Below are positions 24,292 to 33,733 of a stretch of 64,000 nt of DNA, piece by piece. A program made the translations under genes and the position numbers. The number at the start of each line of letters is the position of its first letter. The stretch's first letter is position 1. Below the pieces are notes generated by a model, which made no database searches, was not told where the DNA came from, and saw nothing but the letters and a program-made list of their open reading frames with translations. Location of the stretch: assembly GCF_000092125.1 (NCBI RefSeq), contig NC_014213.1, positions 1 to 64,000 of the forward strand. Direction: 5' to 3'. Source of the stretch: Allomeiothermus silvanus DSM 9946. Lineage in GTDB: Bacteria > Deinococcota > Deinococci > Deinococcales > Thermaceae.

Positions 24292-24515
24292 GCCGCCTCC
24301 CGCGCCCGACCCTCCTCCTCTTCCCCCGGAAAGGCCGATTTGCCGCCCAGTCGCCCCAAAAGGGCCTCCAGGGGAACCTGGCGGCGGGGACGGAGCACGG
24401 CCTCGCCTTGCCGCAGCTCAAAGACCACCTCCTCTCCGGGGGCAAGACCCAAGGCCTCCCGCACCGGCTTGGGAAGGGTGATCTGGCCTTTACTGCTTAA
24501 GCGGCTCTTTACCAT
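24168..24515 (-). CDS. vapB: AbrB/MazE-type antitoxin of the vapBC pair (reads through into vapC)
   Basis: The first ~50 residues are a swapped-hairpin AbrB domain: MVKSRLSSKGQITLPKPVRE, then ALGLAPGEEVVFEL. A normal antitoxin tail follows (VPLEALLGRLGGKSAFPGEE). The frame has no stop at the usual length (~75-85 residues); it runs 42 codons into vapC in another frame, giving a 115-residue product whose Cys/Ser-rich end looks meaningless. Either a small indel removed the stop or the overlap is tolerated. It binds and neutralises VapC and should autoregulate the pair. Confidence 0.65.
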   Translation of the reverse strand: MVKSRLSSKGQITLPKPVREALGLAPGEEVVFELRQGEAVLRPRRQVPLEALLGRLGGKSAFPGEEEEGRAREAAWVRERGWIPACSCASSPESRRSLRGRPFWCSGGPRSVASS

Positions 24516-25396
24516 GTCCTCCTCGAGCTTACCACAGCTCCTTGGTAAAGAGTCCTCGATGGGCTAAGGCCCTCGCAGCGCTCCCAGCGGTAAGCCAGGC
24601 CAAGGGAGGTCGGGACCCTGGATAGTGAGGGTTCGGGACTGGGTCGGCCCCATGGGGGGCCATCTTTTTTGAGGCCCGGTTCCGCTTGATAGTGCGGTCT
24701 TTGGGGCTCTACCGGATAGCTGCTTTCCCGTCAGGGAATCACCTTGGAAGGATCTTGGGCTGGAGGCCGCCTTCGTGGTCTACCCTGGAGAGGAAACGTT
24801 CTGGGGTCGCTAGACTCAAAACTTGCACTTATGCATCCCGGGGATACTTATGCGCCGGGACCACTGGGAAAAGGGCTGCCGGGTTTCCGTCTGATCACGG
24901 GTGCTATGACCTCACGGCCCATCCCTACTCTCGGCTATTCTCGCCCTCTTGCCAACTCTCCACCCCCAGGCTTCCCTCCAAGCTCTCCTCCTCGTGCCCT
25001 CCCACGGCCACGGCAAGGCTAGACCCCAGCACAGCCTGACCAAGTCCCCCTCGGCCCTCTCCCGCTTCCCTCCTCAGCGAAGGAGGAGCCCCTCTACGCC
25101 CGCCCGGTGGTCACCTTCCGGGAGGCCCAGGGCCGGGGGCTGGAACCAGGAGCCTGGGGGATCTACCTGGCCGAGGGCACCGGGGCGAACGTCAAGCACA
25201 TCGGACTCACCCCGACCGCCCTGCCGGATGGGACGACCACCTAGCACCCCTGCCCGGTCTCGGGCGCCGCGGTGCTGCCCGGCAGGGCCGTGGCCTGCCG
25301 CTTCGAGGCCTGGCGCTACGCAGGAACGCCCGCCGAACAGCCTGTCCGGAGGGTGGTGGTGCGGATAATCCGGTACAAGTGAGCGGCAAGGCCGGG
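24516..25396. other. Gene-poor region between vapB and the istB remnant
   Basis: I see no complete gene. The part 25087-25243 has coding-like codon use on the plus strand (ending GIYLAEGTGANVKHIGLTP then stop) but no start or recognisable family; it may be the remnant of a lost gene. No tRNA or terminator was recognised. Confidence 0.4.
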
Positions 25397-25834
25397 TCAG
25401 GTGCTCGCCTCCTTCAGCGGGTTCAGGCCCCGCTTGGTCTTCCTGAGGCTCTCGCCCCTGAGCTCGACGCGGTAGGCGTTGCGCAGGACGTGGTCCAGGA
25501 TGGCGTCGGCCAGGGTGTCGTACCACAGGTCGGTGGGGAACTGGCTGGCAATGAGGGTGGAGCGCTTCTCGTAACGGTCGTCCAGCAGCTCTAGCAGGAC
25601 GCGGCGCTGCTCGGGGGTGGGGCTGTCCAGGCCCCAGTCGTCGAGGACCAGCAGGTCCGTCTTGGCGAGGCGGGCTAGCAGCTTGAGGTAGCGGCCGTCG
25701 CCTCTGGCGATGGACAGCTCCTGCAGCAGCCGGCCCACCTGGGATTCCCGCGCCGCTAGACTGGGGTGGACACTCTCGCCGAAACCGCTGCCCATTTCGC
25801 GCGAAATCCTGTGCCCAACTTCACCCGGTAGCAC
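25397..25834 (-). pseudogene. istB: IS21-family istB ATPase, C-terminal remnant
   Basis: Residues from about VGRLLQELSIARGDGRYLKLL onward match the IstB/DnaA-like helper ATPase: Walker B LLVLDDWG, STLIASQFPTDLWYD (sensor region) and a basic C-terminus NAYRVELRGESLRK. The Walker A half is missing; upstream of ~25745 the frame runs into unrelated sequence. No istA is present, so this is a dead fragment of an IS21-type element. Confidence 0.8.
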
Positions 25835-25970
25835 TGACCGATTTCAACCAAAATACGCAAGTAGCGGGCCTCCTCGGCGTGGCTCGTGCGGGGTGCGGCC
25901 AGCACTGGCAGGCGCGTCTCCGCTCTGCCGCGTCCCCGTCGCCCTCCGGCCGCCCTGACCGGGGGCTCTA

Positions 25971-26031
25971 TTGACAACCCGGGGAGTGGGGGGCTATATT
26001 CAAGGCACAAAAACGATTTCGGAAACGATTT
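25971..26031 (+). promoter_or_regulatory. lacI-type gene promoter and repeated operator-like site
   Basis: TTGACA (25971-25976), 18-bp spacer and TATATT (25995-26000). Just downstream, AAACGATTT occurs twice (26011-26019 and 26023-26031), 12 bp apart on the same helix face, overlapping the start of transcription. This suits autoregulation by the LacI-family protein that follows. A GGAGG precedes the ATG at 26069. Confidence 0.7.
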
Positions 26032-26068
26032 TGGTACGTCACCCACGTTACATCATCGAAAGGAGGTC

Positions 26069-27076
26069 ATGAACACACGCGTCTCCATCCAGGATGTGGC
26101 CCAGCTCGCCGGGGTCGCCGTGAGCACGGTCTCCCGGGTGCTCAACGGCTACCGCGACGTATCTGAGGAGACCCGGGCCAAGGTGCAGCGCGCCGTCGAG
26201 CAACTCGGCTACCGGCCCAACCAGGCCGCCCGTACCTTCCGCACGGGGAAGACCCAATCCGTATCGGTGCTTCTGCCCATGATCGGCACCGACTTCTACA
26301 ATCGCCTGATCAACGGCATTGACCAGGGGCTCGCCCAGCGGGACTACGACGCCGGGCTCTTCCCCCTGCTGAGCCCGCGCCGCCTCGAGCGCTACCGCAA
26401 CCCCTCCGCACCCCCCTACAACGCCGATGGCCTGATCCTGGCCTCGCTCAACCCCGACCGCCTCTTTGAGGGTGGCAAGATCCCGGCGGATTTGCCCACC
26501 GTCTTGGTGGATATTGCCCATTTCGCCTACGACAGCGTGACCGTGGACCACCTCGCGGGAGGCTACCTCGCGGGTAAACACCTCCTCGAGCGCCCCGCCC
26601 CCACCTTTGTGGTCATGATCGAGGAGCGCTTCGACACCCCCTTCGCCAGCGGCGTCTTCCGGGAGCGCCTCAGGGGTTTCCAGCGGGCCTTGGAGGAGGG
26701 TTCGGTGAAGTTGCCCAGGGACCACATCATCACCGTAGAGTTCAGCTGGGATGGGGGTCGCCTGGCAGCAAAGGAGATCCTGCGCAGGCTCGACGGTCCG
26801 GCCAATATCTTCGCTACCTGCGACCTGCTGGCCCAGGGACTCATCGACGAGTTCGCCCACAAGGGCATCGGGGTCGGGGGTGAGGTACGGTTGGTGGGCT
26901 ATGACGACCAGCCCTGGGCCGAGGCCTACGGGCTGTCAACCGTGAAGCAGCCCATCGAGTCGATGGGAGGGCTGGCCGCGCGGCTACTGCTACAGCGCAT
27001 GGAGCGCCCCACCGCCGAGGTCACCCACCGGGTGCTCAGCCCGCGGCTGGTGGTGCGGGCGTCGTCCAGGGGGTGA
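26069..27076 (+). CDS. LacI/GalR-family transcriptional regulator of the sugar uptake operon
   Basis: 335 residues from the ATG at 26069 (AAGGAGGTC upstream; a longer frame begins in the promoter region and is rejected). N-terminal helix-turn-helix and hinge are canonical: SIQDVAQLAGVAVSTVSRVL, then LGYRPNQAARTFRTGKT. The periplasmic-binding-protein-like sensor domain follows (SVSVLLPMIGTDFYNRLING, GLILASLNP, RLVGYDDQPWA, STVKQPIESMG). It likely represses the ABC transporter and GH13 genes downstream until a sugar (probably a maltooligosaccharide) binds (inference from neighbours). Confidence 0.88.
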   Translation: MNTRVSIQDVAQLAGVAVSTVSRVLNGYRDVSEETRAKVQRAVEQLGYRPNQAARTFRTGKTQSVSVLLPMIGTDFYNRLINGIDQGLAQRDYDAGLFPLLSPRRLERYRNPSAPPYNADGLILASLNPDRLFEGGKIPADLPTVLVDIAHFAYDSVTVDHLAGGYLAGKHLLERPAPTFVVMIEERFDTPFASGVFRERLRGFQRALEEGSVKLPRDHIITVEFSWDGGRLAAKEILRRLDGPANIFATCDLLAQGLIDEFAHKGIGVGGEVRLVGYDDQPWAEAYGLSTVKQPIESMGGLAARLLLQRMERPTAEVTHRVLSPRLVVRASSRG

Positions 27077-27137
27077 GGTAGTTACAGAACCAAGCAGCAG
27101 CGGGTATGCAGAGAAGCGATGTCAAGAGGAGGAAAGT

Positions 27138-28370
27138 ATGCAAGCACACTGGCTCAAGGCAATCGTAACCATGACTGTAGCGCTCCTCAGCCTGGGAACG
27201 GCCCAGAAGCTCACTTTCTGGCACTACTGGGACGGGGCCAACGGGCAGGTCCTGCAGGGGCTCATCGAGCGCTACCAGAAAGAACACCCCGGGGTCACTA
27301 TCGAGTCGGTGTTCGTGCCCGGCGGGGAGCTGTTGACCAAACTGCAAACCGCCATCACGGCCAAGCAAACCCCCAGCATGGCCATCTCTGACCTGGTGGC
27401 CATGCCCCTGCTCACCCAGAGCGGGGCGCTCTCACCCCTCGATGACTTCATCCGCCAGAGCAACCTCAACCTCGCCGACTACTTCCCCGGCCCCCTGGTC
27501 TACGGGCTCTACCAGGGCAAGCGCTACAGCCTGCCAGTGAGCGCCTCCAACCTCGGGCTGTTCTGGAACAAGAACCTCTTCCGGGCTGCCGGGCTCGACC
27601 CCAACCGCCCCCCGCGCAACTGGGACGAACTCTTGCGCTTTGCCAGGCAGATCAAGGCGAAGACCGGCAAGTGGGGCATAGAGCTCTTCACCCAGGGCGG
27701 CGAGGGCACCACCTGGCAGACCCAAGTGTATTTCTGGGGCGCAGGGGCCGAGTTCCTGAACGCCAACAACACCGCCCCGGCCTTCAACTCGCCCCAGGGG
27801 GTGCGGGCCTTGCAGTTCCTGGTGGACCTGGTGCAGAAGGAAAAAGTGGCTCCGGTGGCCCCATGGGGCCTCTTCGGGCGCGGCGAGGCCGCGATGGTGA
27901 TGGATGGCTCGTGGATGACCCAGTTCTTCCCCCAGCAGGTCAATTTCGAGTTAGGGGCCGCTCCCTTCCCGTATCCCGCCGGTGGACATCCGGCCACCAA
28001 CATGGGCGGTGAGCAGATCTTCATCTTCCAGAACGCCGACGCGGCCTCGGCCAAGGCCGCCTGGGACTTCATCAACTGGTTCAGCAGCACTCCCGTACAG
28101 GTGGAGTGGGACCGGGGTACCGGCTTCCTCCCGGTGCGCCGCTCGGTGGCGAACGACCCGGCCTATCGGGCCTGGGTGAGCAACGCCCGCCCGCTCATGC
28201 GCCCCTTCGTGGATTCGATGGCCTTCGCCAGGCCCCGTCCCCCGGTGGCCCGCTACCCCCAGATCTCGGACATCTTCGCCAAGTACGTGCAAGAAGCCCT
28301 GCTGGGGCGCCTGAGCCCCAAGGAGGCGCTCGACCGCGCGGCCCAGGAAGTCACGCCGCTGCTGCGCTAG
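27138..28370 (+). CDS. Sugar ABC transporter substrate-binding protein
   Basis: 410 residues with a signal peptide (MQAHWLKAIVTMTVALLSLG). Cluster-B, MalE-like binding protein: LTFWHYWDGANGQVLQGLIE at the N-terminus, MAISDLVAMPLL, YSLPVSASNLGLFWNKNLF, and MVMDGSWMTQFF. No lipobox cysteine, so soluble or held by an uncleaved anchor. The specific sugar is not evident. It follows LacI by 61 bp with GAGGAGG before the ATG, and precedes two permeases; no ATPase gene is in the operon, so a shared MsiK/MalK-type ATPase elsewhere is expected. Confidence 0.88.
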   Translation: MQAHWLKAIVTMTVALLSLGTAQKLTFWHYWDGANGQVLQGLIERYQKEHPGVTIESVFVPGGELLTKLQTAITAKQTPSMAISDLVAMPLLTQSGALSPLDDFIRQSNLNLADYFPGPLVYGLYQGKRYSLPVSASNLGLFWNKNLFRAAGLDPNRPPRNWDELLRFARQIKAKTGKWGIELFTQGGEGTTWQTQVYFWGAGAEFLNANNTAPAFNSPQGVRALQFLVDLVQKEKVAPVAPWGLFGRGEAAMVMDGSWMTQFFPQQVNFELGAAPFPYPAGGHPATNMGGEQIFIFQNADAASAKAAWDFINWFSSTPVQVEWDRGTGFLPVRRSVANDPAYRAWVSNARPLMRPFVDSMAFARPRPPVARYPQISDIFAKYVQEALLGRLSPKEALDRAAQEVTPLLR

Positions 28371-28386
28371 CCCTGAGGAGCCTGCG

Positions 28387-29302
28387 GTGAACGGGGTTCG
28401 CCTCCAGAAAACGCCTTCCAAAGCCTCTCGGTGGGGGCGAACCCTGGGCGAGTGGCCCGCTGCCCTGTTCTTCCTGCTGCCCACGGTGGCGGTGCTGGGC
28501 ACCTTCAACTTCTACCCGGCCCTCTCCTCGCTCTACCTCTCGCTCTTCGAGTGGAACGGCCTCTCCCCCACCCGCGAGTTCGTGGGGCTGGCCAACTATT
28601 CGCGGCTGCTAGCTTCCGGGGAGTTCTGGAACTCGCTGCGGGTCACCCTGCTCTACGCGGGCGGGGTGACCCTCTTAGCGCTGGCCCTCGGAATGGGGGT
28701 GGCGGTGCTGCTCAACCAGCCCAGCCGGGGGCAGGCCCTCTACCGGGTGCTGTACTTCCTGCCGGTGATCACCCCCACCGTGGCCAGCGGGGTGGTGTGG
28801 AAGTACCTTTTCGACCCCACCCAGGGGGTGGTGAACCGGGGGCTGGCGGGGGTGGGTCTCCAGGGGCCGGCCTGGCTCAGCGACCCCTCCTGGGCCCTGG
28901 CGGCGGTGATCGTGGTGGGGGTGTGGAAGCGGGTGGGCTTCAACCTGGTGGTCTACCTGGCCGCCCTGCAGGGCATCCCCAGGGCCTACTACGAGGCGGC
29001 CCAGCTTGACGGGGCGGGCCCCTGGCAGCAGTTCCGCCACATCACCCTTCCCCTCCTGGCCCCCACCACCTTCTTCCTGGTCGTCACCGCCCTCATCGAC
29101 GCCTTCCAGGTCTTCGACCTGGTCTACGTGATGACCTCGGGCGGGCCGCTGGGCAGCACCGACGTGCTGGGCTACTACCTCTACCGGCAGGCCTTCCGCT
29201 ACAGCGAGCTGGGCTTCGCCTCGGCGGTGGCCTACGTGATGTTCGCGCTGATCTTCGCGGTGACGGTGATCCAGTTCCGCCTGACTCGAGGGGGTCAGGG
29301 GG

Positions 29303-29310
<8 letters not shown>
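28387..29310 (+). CDS. Sugar ABC transporter permease (MalF-type)
   Basis: 307 residues from a GTG start. Six transmembrane helices: PAALFFLLPTVAVLGTFNFY is the first. The EAA loop that contacts the ATPase is YYEAAQLDGAGPWQQFRHITLP. Standard binding-protein-dependent permease of the MalF/UgpA branch. It overlaps the next permease by 8 bp. Confidence 0.88.
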
Positions 29311-30121
<811 letters not shown>

Positions 30122-30124
30122 CCC

Positions 30125-31572
30125 GTGCAGATCCCCGACTGGGTAAAAGACGCCATCTTCTACCAGATCTTCCCCGAGCGCTTCAAAAACGGCGATCCCG
30201 CCAACGACCCGCCCGGCACCGAGCCCTGGGGAAGGGCCCCCACCCGCGACAACTTCTTCGGGGGGGACCTCGAGGGTATCATCCAGGGCCTCGATTACAT
30301 CGCCGACTTGGGCTGCAACGCCCTCTACCTGACTCCCATCTTCAAAGCCGCCACCAACCACAAGTACGACACCTACGACTACTTCCAGATCGACCCCCAC
30401 TTCGGCGACGACGCTACCTTCGACCGCCTGGTGGCCGAGGTCAAACGGCGGGGGATGCGGCTGGTGCTGGACGGGGTATTCAACCACTGCGGGGTGGGAT
30501 TCGCGCCCTTCAGGGATCTGCTCGAGCAGGGCGAGGGCTCGCCGTACCGCGACTGGTTCACCCCCTATAGCTTTCCGCTCAAGCCCGAGCTACCCAACTA
30601 CGCCACCTGCGGCGGGGTGGGCTGGCTGCCCCGGCTCAATACGCGTAACCCCCAGGTCGAAGCCTTCGTGCACGAGGTGGTGCTCCACTGGCTGGAGCGC
30701 GGTATTGACGGCTGGCGCATGGACGTGGCCTACGAGATCGAAACCCCTTTCTGGCAAAGACTGCGGCAGGCGGTGAAGGCGCGCTACCCCGAGGCCTACC
30801 TGGTGGCCGAGGAGTGGCGCGACCCCTGGCCCTTCCTGCAGGGCGACACCTTCGACGGGGTGATGCACTACCGGCTGCGCGAGCTGCTCTTCGATTTCTT
30901 TCTCAAAAATGCCCTGGCTGCCGACAGCTTCGCCCGGGCCCTCACCCTGCTGCGCGAGCGGCTGCCCGAGGGTTCGCAGTGGGGGATGCTGACCCTTTTT
31001 GGGTAGCCACGACACCCCCACGGGTGCTCACCGAATGCGGCGGGGATCACCGAGTCGTCCAACTCCTCTTTACTTTCCTCCTCACTACCCCGGCGCCCCC
31101 GATGCTCTACTACGGCGACGAGAACGGGATGGAAGGCGGGGGCGACCCCGACTGCCGCCGATCGATGGTCTGGGAGCCGGAGCGCTGGAAGGGGGACATC
31201 CGCGCCACGGTGCACCGGTTGCTGGCCCTGCGCCGGGCGCACCCCGTGCTGCGGCGGGGTACCTTCGAGGTGGCCTACGCCGAGGACCGGGTATTCAGCT
31301 TTTACCGAGTCCTAGGGAATGAACGGGTGCTGGTAGTGCTCAACAATACCCGGGTACCCCGTGAACTTGCTCTACCGGTGAGCTTTCCCGAGGGTACTCG
31401 GCTTACCGAGGCCCTGAGCCACCGAGCATTCACCGTAGAGAACGGGTGTGTTCGCCTGGTCCCGCTCGAGCCCCGACAGGCGTGGGTGTTGCTCGCTGCT
31501 TTCGCGCAGCGAAACACACCTCTCGAGTCTGGGCGCCTGGGCTCCGATGCCACTTCAACCCCAGGCCGGTGA
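30125..31572 (+). pseudogene. GH13 cyclomaltodextrinase/neopullulanase-type enzyme, two frameshifts
   Basis: About 480 residues if repaired. Frame 1 (30125-~30995) has IFYQIFPERF, DGVFNHCG, the nucleophile in DGWRMDVA and the acid/base in VAEEW. At LTL(L)GSHDTPRVLTE, the region of the third catalytic residue, there is an extra T in the run at ~30995-30999 (TTTTT) and an extra A near 31020. The frame then continues to 31572 with LLFTFLLTT, PMLYYGDENGMEGG, SMVWEPERWKGD. The end (AFAQRNTPLESGR...) looks altered by a small palindrome, TTTCGCGCAGCGAAA. Both indels lie within ~30 bp and restore the frame only together with a third shift, so the gene is broken unless these are sequencing errors. Intracellular breakdown of imported oligosaccharides would be its role. 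Confidence 0.8.
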
Positions 31573-31644
31573 ACGGCTCCCCATTCTGAAAAACGGGGAG
31601 TCGTCACGGCTGATGGAAGGCGGGTCGTCGTATTCGCACCACAG

Positions 31645-31896
31645 GTGAATGTACCAGAATCCCGGCCCCGCACCAACTGCCCACCCTGGTGCTCACCGAT
31701 CGGTTGGGGCTGGTGGTTCGTTTCGGCGGCGGTGCTTGTTCTTATCGCTGTCGGGATTTTCTATTACCCCGCGATCTTCCCGCCGAGCGCCCAGACCCCG
31801 CTGGGGTTCCTCGAGAACGACCTCTACATGGGGCTGCTGGTTCTGGCCGAGTACCTCTGGGTCCAGCGTCGGCGCGGCGTTAGGCTGGAGGTCTGA
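31645..31896 (+). CDS. Small membrane protein, unknown
   Basis: 83 residues from a GTG start. Two likely membrane segments: WWFVSAAVLVLIAVGIFYY and LENDLYMGLLVLAEYLWV. Ends with a basic tail (QRRRGVRLEV). No family recognised. It directly precedes the kinase-like fragment at 31905. The coding signal is fair but no ribosome-binding site is obvious. Confidence 0.45.
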   Translation: MNVPESRPRTNCPPWCSPIGWGWWFVSAAVLVLIAVGIFYYPAIFPPSAQTPLGFLENDLYMGLLVLAEYLWVQRRRGVRLEV

Positions 31897-31904
31897 ATAG
31901 GGCG

Positions 31905-32251
31905 ATGGAAAGCGCACTGGAATACCTGACCCGACGACACGGGGCGCACCCCCTCGAGCGCCTCGGCGGCCTGAGCGGGCAGCAAGTCTATCGCGTCCGG
32001 AGCGAGCGGGGCGATGCCCTGCTCAAGACCGACATCTCGCCCAACGAGGCCCGCTTCTATCTCCACCACGCCGAGTTTCTGCGCCAAGCGGGGGTAGGCG
32101 TTCCCTTGCTCGAGTCGGGCGAGGGTGGCGAGGTATGGCGGGCCAGCCTCACCGACCTCGCTACCCGACAGGCCCGCTACTTTGCCGACTATGCAAACCT
32201 GCTGCGATACCTGGGGGAGATCGCCGGGCCATCCGCCGCTCAGCGCCTGCA
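31905..32251 (+). pseudogene. Aminoglycoside phosphotransferase-fold kinase, N-terminal fragment
   Basis: The first ~80 residues match the APH/choline-kinase N-lobe: HPLERLGGLSGQQVYRVRSE, then GDALLKTDI (nucleotide-binding lysine), NEARFYLHHAEFLRQAGVGV and VPLLESGEG. After GEVWRASLTDLATRQ similarity fades and the catalytic HxD and DxE motifs never appear; the remaining open frame is not protein-like. A 3'-truncated relic. Confidence 0.6.
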
Positions 32252-32394
32252 GGGGGATAGGGCAGATGAACCCAAGCGCGCTGGCCCGGTGAGGCCCGCT
32301 CAAAGATGGGTGAGGGTTGGCTGCAGTACCGGTCGAATGGGTTGGGTTTACGGGTCGATACCGTCTCCTCCCAAATGCCAGACCAGCAGCCAGC

Positions 32395-32757
32395 TCATTC
32401 GGGCGATGCCACCCGAGTGGGCCTTCCGTGCGCATCCAGGGCAACCATCACGAACCCCGCTCGGCAAGCCAGGCTGCGCTCGGCCTTGTCCATCGGTTCG
32501 ACCCACATCTCCACTTCCACCCGCATGGAGCTGTTGCCTACCGCCTGCACCCAGGCCAAAAGCTCCACGATGGAACCTTGCGGCACCGGATGATGAAAAT
32601 CCACGGCGTCGGTGTGCACCGTTACCACCTTGGCCCGGGCGTGCCGGGTAGCGGCCACGAAGGCGGCCTCGTCCATCCAGGCCATGGCCGTACCCCCGAA
32701 CAGGCTGCCGTAGTGGTTGCAGTCTCCCGGCAGCACCAACCGCACGGTGCGGGTCAT
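32395..32757 (-). CDS. Acyl-CoA thioesterase, hotdog fold (YciA/ACOT type)
   Basis: 120 residues from the ATG at 32757, overlapping the nrdF stop by 4 bp (a longer frame begins inside nrdF). Motifs of the 4HBT ACOT branch: GDCNHYGSLFGGTAMAWMDE (Asn/Asp catalytic pair), KVVTVHTDAVDFHHPVPQGS and VEMWVEP. It hydrolyses acyl-CoA esters; substrate unknown. Last gene of the nrd operon, probably by positional accident. Confidence 0.8.
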   Translation of the reverse strand: MTRTVRLVLPGDCNHYGSLFGGTAMAWMDEAAFVAATRHARAKVVTVHTDAVDFHHPVPQGSIVELLAWVQAVGNSSMRVEVEMWVEPMDKAERSLACRAGFVMVALDAHGRPTRVASPE

Positions 32758-33725
32758 CCCTCCACCCCAAAGACGAAATCCTCGTCTCGCAGAGGTTCTA
32801 CCCGGATGGCCTTGACGTAGCCGTTGCCTTTGGTGGAAAAGAAGTCGTGGTTTTTGGTGCGCAGGGAAATCCCGGCCAGCACCACCGGGTTGACCTCCTC
32901 CGCCCGAACCCCGAAGTAGGGGGGCTGGCCCAGGTTCATCAGGGCCTTGTCGGCGTTGTACCGGCAAAAACGGCGCACCTCCTCGACCCGGCCGATGGGG
33001 GCGTAGAGTTCTTCGGTGTAGGCCTCTTCCAGGGCGGAGAGTTTCTCCAGGTCCTCTCTCAGGGCGGTGCGCAAGCGGGATTGCTCCCCTTCGGGCAAGC
33101 GGGCGTAGACCTGCTGCGCCAGCATCCCCACATACACCCCGTGGATGGCCTCGTCCCGCAGGATCAGGCTGATGATCTCTCCACTATTCACCAATCGGCC
33201 CTCCCCGGCCAGGAGCAGCGGATAGTAAAAGCCGGAGTAGAACAGATAGGACTCCAGCAGCACGCTGTTCGCCAAGGCCAGGTACAGGCCGGCATCCCCG
33301 GCGAAGACCCCCCGGTAACGCCCCTCGACCCGGGCTACCTTGGCCTGCAGCAGGGGATGCCCCTCGGCCCAGCGAAAGAGGGTCTCGATGCGGGGAAGAG
33401 GGGAGAGGGTGGAGAAGATCAGGCTATAGCTCTTGGCGTGCATCTGCTCCATGGCCCCCATGAACGAGAGCACCGCCTTGACCTGAGCGCTTTCCATGGT
33501 CTGGACCAGGAGGGGCATCCCCACCCCGCCTTGCAAGGTGTCCAGCAGGGTGAGCCCCACCAGTACCTTTTCGTAGGTCTCCCGCTCCTCCGGGGCCAGG
33601 GTGGTCCAGGTGAGCTTGTCGTCGGCCAGAGGGATCTCCTCGTCGACCCAGAACTGGCGGACGTTCTGATCCCAGAAGGCCTTGGTGAAGGGGTCCTCGG
33701 GCGCGTTCCAGTTGACCGCCTTCAT
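32754..33725 (-). CDS. nrdF: Class Ib ribonucleotide reductase, small (radical) subunit NrdF
   Basis: 323 residues from the ATG at 33725. Houses the di-metal (Mn or Fe) tyrosyl-radical cofactor. Ligand motifs are intact: FWVDEEIPL, LLDTLQGG (Asp), GAMEQMHAKSYSLIF (Glu, His, radical Tyr region), LANSVLLESYLFYSGFYYP (Glu) and LILRDEAIHGVYVG (Glu, His). The C-terminus DEDFVFGVEG is the type that docks on NrdE. It follows nrdE by 8 bp. Confidence 0.92.
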   Translation of the reverse strand: MKAVNWNAPEDPFTKAFWDQNVRQFWVDEEIPLADDKLTWTTLAPEERETYEKVLVGLTLLDTLQGGVGMPLLVQTMESAQVKAVLSFMGAMEQMHAKSYSLIFSTLSPLPRIETLFRWAEGHPLLQAKVARVEGRYRGVFAGDAGLYLALANSVLLESYLFYSGFYYPLLLAGEGRLVNSGEIISLILRDEAIHGVYVGMLAQQVYARLPEGEQSRLRTALREDLEKLSALEEAYTEELYAPIGRVEEVRRFCRYNADKALMNLGQPPYFGVRAEEVNPVVLAGISLRTKNHDFFSTKGNGYVKAIRVEPLRDEDFVFGVEG

Positions 33726-33733
33726 GCCTCCTC

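Noticed and set aside
25886-26068. N-terminal extension of the LacI-family protein
   Set aside because: The extra codons span a clear promoter and operator; the canonical HTH begins right after ATG 26069.
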